From contig NZ_LT629742.1 in assembly GCF_900104895.1 (NCBI RefSeq), positions 3,224,001 through 3,288,000 of the forward strand: a DNA stretch of 64,000 bases, written 5' to 3'. This DNA is from Microterricola viridarii. GTDB taxonomy: Bacteria; Actinomycetota; Actinomycetes; Actinomycetales; Microbacteriaceae. A program made the position numbers and the translations under genes. Shown one piece after another: positions 59,748 to 64,000 of this stretch; position 1 is the stretch's first letter, and every line of letters begins with the position of its first letter. Under the pieces are notes generated by a model that had not been told where the DNA came from, did no database searches, and saw only the letters and a list, made by a program, of their open reading frames with translations.

Positions 59748-60059
59748 TCAGAGTGCGGATGCCGCGCGCAGGCGTCCCGGCAGGAAGGGCAGCAGCGGCG
59801 GCGTGTAGACGAGCGCGGCCGGCGGGGTCTCGGCGAAGACGTGCACGGCCGTGCCGTAACGCCACAACCGGTTGAAGACGAAGACCTGCAGAACGGCGGA
59901 TGCCCCCACGCGCTCGCCCGCGCTCGGCAGCTGCCAGGTGCCGACGCCCCACTGCGCCGGCTGGCCGCGCCCGGCGATGACGACGGTCGGCTTCGAGCGC
60001 CAGCTGAACAGCGGGCGCTTCAGCGTGAGCTGGAGGCGGTGGGCGGGTTCTGCGGGCAT
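59748..60059 (-). CDS. Conserved hypothetical protein
   Basis: 103 aa, recognised as a conserved actinobacterial type by KPTVVIAGRGQPAQWGVGTWQL and FNRLWRYGTAVHVF. Predominantly beta structure, no signal peptide, no known function. Its start codon is 52 bases from the divergent gene at 60112. Confidence 0.7.
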   Translation of the reverse strand: MPAEPAHRLQLTLKRPLFSWRSKPTVVIAGRGQPAQWGVGTWQLPSAGERVGASAVLQVFVFNRLWRYGTAVHVFAETPPAALVYTPPLLPFLPGRLRAASAL

Positions 60060-60111
60060 CGCCCCAGCCTAGGGCGCTCGGCCCCTGCCCCATCGCCTAC
60101 GCTTGAACATC

Positions 60112-60474
60112 ATGGTCAGCAGACGAGAAGCAGCGATCCGCCTCGACATCCCGTTCGAGATGGCGACGCGCAACGGCATCCCCTCGCGCCTCAGCGAGGA
60201 AGAGCTCGCCGAGATCGACGCGAACCCGCCCGCCTGGCTGGCGCAGTCCCGGGCCAACCGCACCGGCAAGAAGCCGGTCTGGGTCGAGCTGACGTGCGTC
60301 ATCTGCGGTTTCAGCGAGCAGGCCCGCCCGAAGAAGTGGTGGCCGGAGTTCACCTACCTGAGCTGCGACGACCACGACATGCACGAGCTGCCCGAGCCCG
60401 CCGCGGGCCTCAGCCGCAGCGAGGTCTACGGCGTCGGCAGCCGCTTCATCGGCATCGTCGACGAGCGCCCCTAG
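60112..60474 (+). CDS. Hypothetical protein with CxxC
   Basis: 120 aa, start ATG 60112 (MVSRREAAIRLDIPFE). A basic N-terminal half and a possible zinc site with CVICGF and, 29 residues later, SCDDHDMH. Not recognised. The end TSRFIGIVDERP-like segment (VGSRFIGIVDERP) is well formed, so it looks like a real soluble protein. Confidence 0.65.
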   Translation: MVSRREAAIRLDIPFEMATRNGIPSRLSEEELAEIDANPPAWLAQSRANRTGKKPVWVELTCVICGFSEQARPKKWWPEFTYLSCDDHDMHELPEPAAGLSRSEVYGVGSRFIGIVDERP

Positions 60475-60518
60475 CCCTCCCCGCCGCGCGGCAGGCCGGC
60501 GACCTCATCGATCGGGGC

Positions 60519-60537
60519 CCGCCGCACAGTGCGGCGG
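60519..60537 (+). terminator. Hairpin after the CxxC hypothetical gene
   Basis: Arms CCGCCGCA/TGCGGCGG with a 3-base loop, extended by GGC/GCC pairs, 45 bases past the stop at 60474. No T run. Confidence 0.5.
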
Positions 60538-60554
60538 CCCGGATCTGTGCAGAA

Positions 60555-60581
60555 GCCCCCGCTCGACGTGCGAGCGGGGGC
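60555..60581 (-). terminator. Bidirectional terminator of copA
   Basis: Perfect 11-bp arms GCCCCCGCTCG/CGAGCGGGGGC with a 5-base loop, 12 bases past the copA stop. On the minus strand it is followed by TTCT and on the plus strand by GTCT. Confidence 0.7.
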
Positions 60582-60592
60582 GTCTGCCGCGG

Positions 60593-62869
60593 CTAGTTCG
60601 CGCGGGAGCGGAAGCTCCGCAGACGCAGGCTGTTGCCGACCACGAACACGCTGGAGAACGCCATCGCGGCCCCGGCGAGCATCGGGTTGAGCAGGCCGAG
60701 CGCGGCCAGCGGGATCGCGGCCACGTTGTAGGCGAAGGCCCAGAACAGGTTCACCTTGATCGTGCCGAGCGTGCGGCGCGACAGCCGGATCGCGTCGGCC
60801 GCGCTGCGCAGGTCGCCGCGCACCAGGGTGAGGTCGGCGGCTTCGATCGCGGCATCCGTGCCCGTGCCCATCGCCAGGCCGAGGTCGGCCTGGGCGAGCG
60901 CTGCGGCGTCGTTCACGCCGTCGCCGACCATCGCCACCACGCGGCCCTCGGCCTGCAGCTGGGCGATCACGTCGACCTTGCCCTGCGGCAGCACCTCCGC
61001 GATGACCCGCTCGATTCCGACCACCGCGGCGATCTGCCGGGCGACGGCGTCGTTGTCTCCGGTCAGGAGGATGGGGGTGAGCCCCAGCCGCGTGAACTCG
61101 GCGATCGCCTCCGCGCTCGTCGGTTTGACGGCGTCCGCCACCATGAGGACTCCCCGCGCCGCCCCGTCCCAGGCGACGACGACGGCGGTCTGCCCGCGCT
61201 GCTCGGCGGCGGCCTTCGCGTCCGCGAGCTCCGCGCCCAGCGGGATCGCCCACTCGGCCAGCAGCGAGTCGCGGCCGACGAGCACGAGGTGCCCGTCGAC
61301 GACGCCCTGCACGCCCTTGCCCTCGATGTTCGCGAAGGACTCCACGGCGGGCAGCGCGCCGGCCCGCTGTGTCGCACCGGCGGCGATGGCCTGGGCGATG
61401 GGGTGCTCCGAGGCGTCTTCGACGGCTCCGGCCAGACGCAGCAACTCCTCCTCGCGCGTGCCGTCGGCGACGGTCACCGCGAGCAGGGTCATCTTGCCGG
61501 TGGTGACGGTGCCCGTCTTGTCGAGCACGATGGTGTCGACGGTACGGGTCGATTCCAGCACCTCCGGGCCCTTGATCAGGATGCCGAGCTGGGCGCCGCG
61601 TCCGGTGCCGACGAGCAGCGCCGTCGGGGTGGCCAGGCCCAGCGCGCACGGGCAGGCGATGATGAGCACGGCCACGGCGGCCGTGAACGCGGCGGCGGCC
61701 GGGTAGCCGGCGCCGAGCCAGGCACCGAGCGTCGCCACGGCGATGCCGATGACGATCGGCACGAAGATGCCGGAGACGCGGTCAGCCAGGCGCTGCACCT
61801 CGGCCTTGCCCGACTGGGCGTCCTCGACGAGCTTCGCCATCTGCGCCAGCTGCGTGTCCGCACCGATGCGGGTGGCCCGGATGACGAGCCGGCCGCCGGC
61901 GTTGACGGTGGCGCCGACGACGCTGTCGCCGGGGGCGACCTCGACGGGCACCGACTCGCCGGTGAGCATGGAGGCGTCGATGGCGGAGCTGCCGTCGACG
62001 ATCACGCCGTCGGTGGCGATCTTCTCGCCGGGGCGCACCACGAACTCGTCGCCGACGGCGAGGTCCTCGATCGCGATCTTCGACTCGACGCCGCCGCGCA
62101 GCACCGAGACCTCCTTCGCACCGAGCTCGAGCAGGGCGCGCATGGCGGCGCCGGCCTGGCGCTTGGAGCGCTTCTCGAAGTAGCGCCCGGCGAGCACGAA
62201 CATCGTCACGCCGGCTGCCACCTCGAGGTAGATGTTGGCGGCGCCGTCGCTCGGCCCGACGGTGAGCTCGAAGGCGTGCGTCATGCCCGGCTCGCCGGCC
62301 GTGCCGAGGAACAGCGCGTAGACCGACCAGAGCAGCGCCGACAGGGTGCCGATCGAGATGAGGGTGTCCATGGTGGCCGCGCCGTGGCGCAGGTTCACCC
62401 AGGCGGCCTTGTGGAACGGCCAGGCCGCCCAGACGACGACGGGCGCGGCCAGCACGAGTGAGGCCCACTGCCAGTAGGTGAACTGCAGCGCCGGCACCAT
62501 CGCGAGCAGGATCACCGGCACCGACAGCACGATGCTGCCGATGAGTCGCTGGCGGAGGCCGCGCAGCTCGGTGTCCTGGCCGGACTCGCCCTCGCCGGCG
62601 CCGCCCCGCACGGCGGCCTTCGCTGCTTTCACGGGCACCGCCGCCGTGTACCCGGTCTTCTCGACCTCGGCGATCAGCGCGGCGACGTCGAAGCCCTGCG
62701 GCGCGCTCACGCGGGCCTTCTCCGTGGCGTAGTTGACGCTCGCCGAGACGCCGTCCAGCTTGTTCAGCTTCTTCTCGATGCGCATGGCGCAGGAGGCGCA
62801 GGTCATGCCGCCGATCTCGAGCTCGACGCTCTCACTCAGTTGCACCGGCTGCTGTTCGGCGGTTGTCAT
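60593..62869 (-). CDS. copA: CopA-type copper-exporting P1B-ATPase
   Basis: 758 aa. One N-terminal heavy-metal domain with [13 protein letters not shown], eight membrane spans including the ion-binding Cys-Pro-Cys (CPC at residues 406-408) and the YNVAA and [16 protein letters not shown] elements of P1B-1 Cu(+) pumps. Actuator TGESVPVE, phosphorylation site [13 protein letters not shown] nucleotide-site motif and [10 protein letters not shown] hinge. It exports Cu(+). The start ATG overlaps the small membrane protein stop as ATGA. Confidence 0.95.
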   Translation of the reverse strand: MTTAEQQPVQLSESVELEIGGMTCASCAMRIEKKLNKLDGVSASVNYATEKARVSAPQGFDVAALIAEVEKTGYTAAVPVKAAKAAVRGGAGEGESGQDTELRGLRQRLIGSIVLSVPVILLAMVPALQFTYWQWASLVLAAPVVVWAAWPFHKAAWVNLRHGAATMDTLISIGTLSALLWSVYALFLGTAGEPGMTHAFELTVGPSDGAANIYLEVAAGVTMFVLAGRYFEKRSKRQAGAAMRALLELGAKEVSVLRGGVESKIAIEDLAVGDEFVVRPGEKIATDGVIVDGSSAIDASMLTGESVPVEVAPGDSVVGATVNAGGRLVIRATRIGADTQLAQMAKLVEDAQSGKAEVQRLADRVSGIFVPIVIGIAVATLGAWLGAGYPAAAAFTAAVAVLIIACPCALGLATPTALLVGTGRGAQLGILIKGPEVLESTRTVDTIVLDKTGTVTTGKMTLLAVTVADGTREEELLRLAGAVEDASEHPIAQAIAAGATQRAGALPAVESFANIEGKGVQGVVDGHLVLVGRDSLLAEWAIPLGAELADAKAAAEQRGQTAVVVAWDGAARGVLMVADAVKPTSAEAIAEFTRLGLTPILLTGDNDAVARQIAAVVGIERVIAEVLPQGKVDVIAQLQAEGRVVAMVGDGVNDAAALAQADLGLAMGTGTDAAIEAADLTLVRGDLRSAADAIRLSRRTLGTIKVNLFWAFAYNVAAIPLAALGLLNPMLAGAAMAFSSVFVVGNSLRLRSFRSRAN

Positions 62870-63042
62870 GATGCCCTCCCGGATGCCGCAGGCTGCCCGA
62901 TGCCCGCGCTGTGTGTCATGGTCGGCTGCTCGGTCGGGGCGCCGGCGCCCGCCGGGGCGAGCAGCTGGGCGGCGAGGAAGCTCGCGAAGAACAGGGCGAC
63001 GAGCCCGGCCACATAGAGGCCGATCTTCAGCGGGGCGGTCAT
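62866..63042 (-). CDS. Small membrane protein between copZ and copA
   Basis: 58 aa, below usual gene-finder size. [20 protein letters not shown], one N-terminal hydrophobic helix (about residues 6-29), then an Ala/Gly/Pro-rich tail with [14 protein letters not shown] containing a Met and a His. Both ends overlap neighbours exactly as ATGA (62866-62869 and 63039-63042), so it is in the same translational unit. No family recognised. Possible accessory or metal-delivery subunit of CopA. Confidence 0.8.
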   Translation of the reverse strand: MTAPLKIGLYVAGLVALFFASFLAAQLLAPAGAGAPTEQPTMTHSAGIGQPAASGRAS

Positions 63043-63251
63043 GCCTTCACCCGCGCGGCCGTGTAGCCGGCCTCCTCGACGGCGGCGAGGACGGCCGCGT
63101 CGTCGAGCGGCACGCTCGAGCGGACGAGGAGTCGGCCGGTGGCGGCGGAGACATCAATGGCCTCGACGTCGCTCAGCTGGTCCAACTCGCTCGCAATCGC
63201 GCGCTCACAGTGTGAGCAGGTCATTCCGGTTACCTGGTACTCGGTGTTCAC
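63039..63251 (-). CDS. copZ: CopZ-like copper chaperone
   Basis: 70 aa, one heavy-metal-associated ferredoxin-like domain with the copper site [13 protein letters not shown] and the EEAGYTA end. GTG start at 63251 with AAAGGAG upstream. First gene of the operon; delivers Cu(+) to the CopA N-terminal domain. Promoter with two CsoR-type palindromes lies just upstream. Confidence 0.94.
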   Translation of the reverse strand: MNTEYQVTGMTCSHCERAIASELDQLSDVEAIDVSAATGRLLVRSSVPLDDAAVLAAVEEAGYTAARVKA

Positions 63252-63271
63252 TCTTCTGCACTCCTTTCGGG

Positions 63272-63325
63272 ATACCCCCTAGGGGTATTCTCACCGACAA
63301 GGAACATCATACCCCGCACGGGTAT
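63272..63325 (-). promoter_or_regulatory. copZ promoter with two CsoR-type operators
   Basis: Two palindromes with the CsoR pattern: ATACCCC-CTA-GGGGTAT at 63272-63288 and ATACCC-CGCAC-GGGTAT at 63309-63325. On the minus strand a -10 TATGAT (63311-63306) overlaps the second one, so bound repressor would block polymerase, and the first would lie just downstream of the start site. CsoR releases DNA when it binds Cu(+). No csoR gene is visible in the window. Confidence 0.85.
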
Positions 63326-63344
63326 TCCCGCGCGGCGCGAACGC

Positions 63345-64000
63345 CTAGCCGAGCGGCTTCCACCCCGTCGGGGTGGTGATGAGCACCCGCTTGCTCTCGG
63401 CCGCGCGGTCCTCGGCGAGCTCGACGAGCGCCTGGCCGACGTTGGCGAACGGCAGCGTGGGCAGCCCGGGCACCGAGCCGACCTTGCCGAGAGGCTTGAC
63501 GGCCGCGGCGGTCAGCGGCGGCGCCTCCTTGAGGTTCACCGGGTAGGCGATGGTGTAGGTGATGCCGGATGCCGGCAGCGCGCGCTCCGCGAGCGCCTTG
63601 TCCTCGAACAGCGGCGCCGTGCCCAACCGATAGACGAGCCGGGCCAGGCCGGAGGCCTGCGCCAGCGTGTCCCCGGCGCCGAACGCCGACACCAGCACGA
63701 AGCGCGGCACGCCGGCCTGCTTCACGGCCGCGGTCATGCGCGGCAGCACGCGCTGCATGAAGTCGATCGGCTTGCGGGAGCCCATGCGGAAGGCCGGGCC
63801 GACGGCGCTGATCACGGCATCCGCGCCCGCGAATGCCTCGACCATCGCTGCCTCGTCCTCGACGCTGCCGACGACGACGCGCACGCCGAGCAGCGGCGGC
63901 ACGGATTCTGGGCGGCGCGCGAATGCGACCACCTCATGGCCGGCTGCGACCGCCGCCAGCAGGGTGTGGCGGCCGATGTTTCCGGCGGCTCCGAGTACGA
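63345..64000 (-). CDS. NAD(P)-binding reductase-like protein (5' truncated by window edge)
   Basis: At least 218 codons of an atypical short-chain-dehydrogenase-type protein. The nucleotide-binding loop GAAGNIG is encoded at the window edge (about 63965-63990), then VEAFAGADAVISAVGP, FVLVSAFGAGDTL and AYPVNLKEAPPL. It resembles NAD(P)H-binding NmrA/epimerase-like proteins. The start lies outside the window, so the true N-terminus is unseen. Ends just before the copper promoter. Confidence 0.82.
   Translation of the reverse strand, partial: VLGAAGNIGRHTLLAAVAAGHEVVAFARRPESVPPLLGVRVVVGSVEDEAAMVEAFAGADAVISAVGPAFRMGSRKPIDFMQRVLPRMTAAVKQAGVPRFVLVSAFGAGDTLAQASGLARLVYRLGTAPLFEDKALAERALPASGITYTIAYPVNLKEAPPLTAAAVKPLGKVGSVPGLPTLPFANVGQALVELAEDRAAESKRVLITTPTGWKPLG

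Noticed and set aside
1-64000. tRNA or rRNA genes
   Set aside because: I looked for T-loop and CCA-like ends in the spacers on both strands and found no convincing cloverleaf; a covariance-model search would be needed to exclude one.

Overview
The window is 64 kb of very GC-rich chromosomal DNA from an actinobacterium, most likely a member of the Microbacteriaceae. The evidence is the codon usage, frequent GTG starts, the extremely frequent octamer CGGATGCC/GGCATCCG, F420-linked genes, an actinobacterial-type LAxTG wall protein, and the general gene complement. There is no rRNA, no tRNA that I could recognise, and no CRISPR array. Genes are dense and many stops and starts overlap as ATGA. One complete insertion sequence is present.

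Layout. 1-1.6 kb: end of a suf operon (sufS, sufU). 1.7-8.4 kb: a galactoside-type sugar cluster with a LacI-family repressor, two CUT1 permeases, a solute-binding lipoprotein and, divergently, a GH42 beta-galactosidase with an operator-like palindrome on its promoter. 8.5-12.7 kb: an endonuclease/exonuclease/phosphatase-fold protein, a two-component system (OmpR-type regulator and histidine kinase) with a PepSY-like exported protein, and a coiled-coil protein of unknown function. 12.7-13.2 kb: a repeat-rich spacer. 13.2-28.7 kb: housekeeping and envelope genes, including a TM0106-type RecB nuclease-helicase, an F420-type PPOX protein, a LysM lipoprotein, a large wall-anchored repeat protein, a J-domain/NERD-like protein, a methyltransferase, DUF488, a metallophosphoesterase, a Stealth phosphotransferase and CofC (F420 synthesis).

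28.9-36.6 kb holds a seven-gene operon on the minus strand: peptide/opine-type ABC importer (binding protein, two permeases, double ATPase), a luciferase-like monooxygenase and two carboxymuconolactone-decarboxylase/AhpD-fold proteins. Six successive junctions are tight or overlapping, so import and oxidation are probably one pathway, but the substrate is unknown. I regard this as the most interesting metabolic system in the window.

36.9-49.5 kb: MFS exporter, two aldo/keto reductases, alpha/beta hydrolase, DUF4349 lipoprotein, acyl-CoA dehydrogenase-like protein, a TrkA-C/CPA2 antiporter pair, a ThrE-like exporter, VOC protein, AlaX-like tRNA-editing protein and glutaminase. An IS481-family element (49490-50604) has inserted exactly at the glutaminase stop codon in an NCTAGN target. 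Next to it is a cluster of three different dispersed repeat families, one of which forms the 3' end of a GH2 glycosidase gene that is coupled to a sugar MFS transporter. 54.3-60.5 kb: small alarmone synthetase-type protein, YchJ-like protein, histidine phosphatase, MpaB-type oxygenase, membrane GDPD, VOC and two small conserved proteins. 60.6-63.3 kb: a copper operon, copZ - 58-aa membrane protein - copA, with two CsoR-type operator palindromes. The window ends inside an NAD(P)-binding reductase-like gene.
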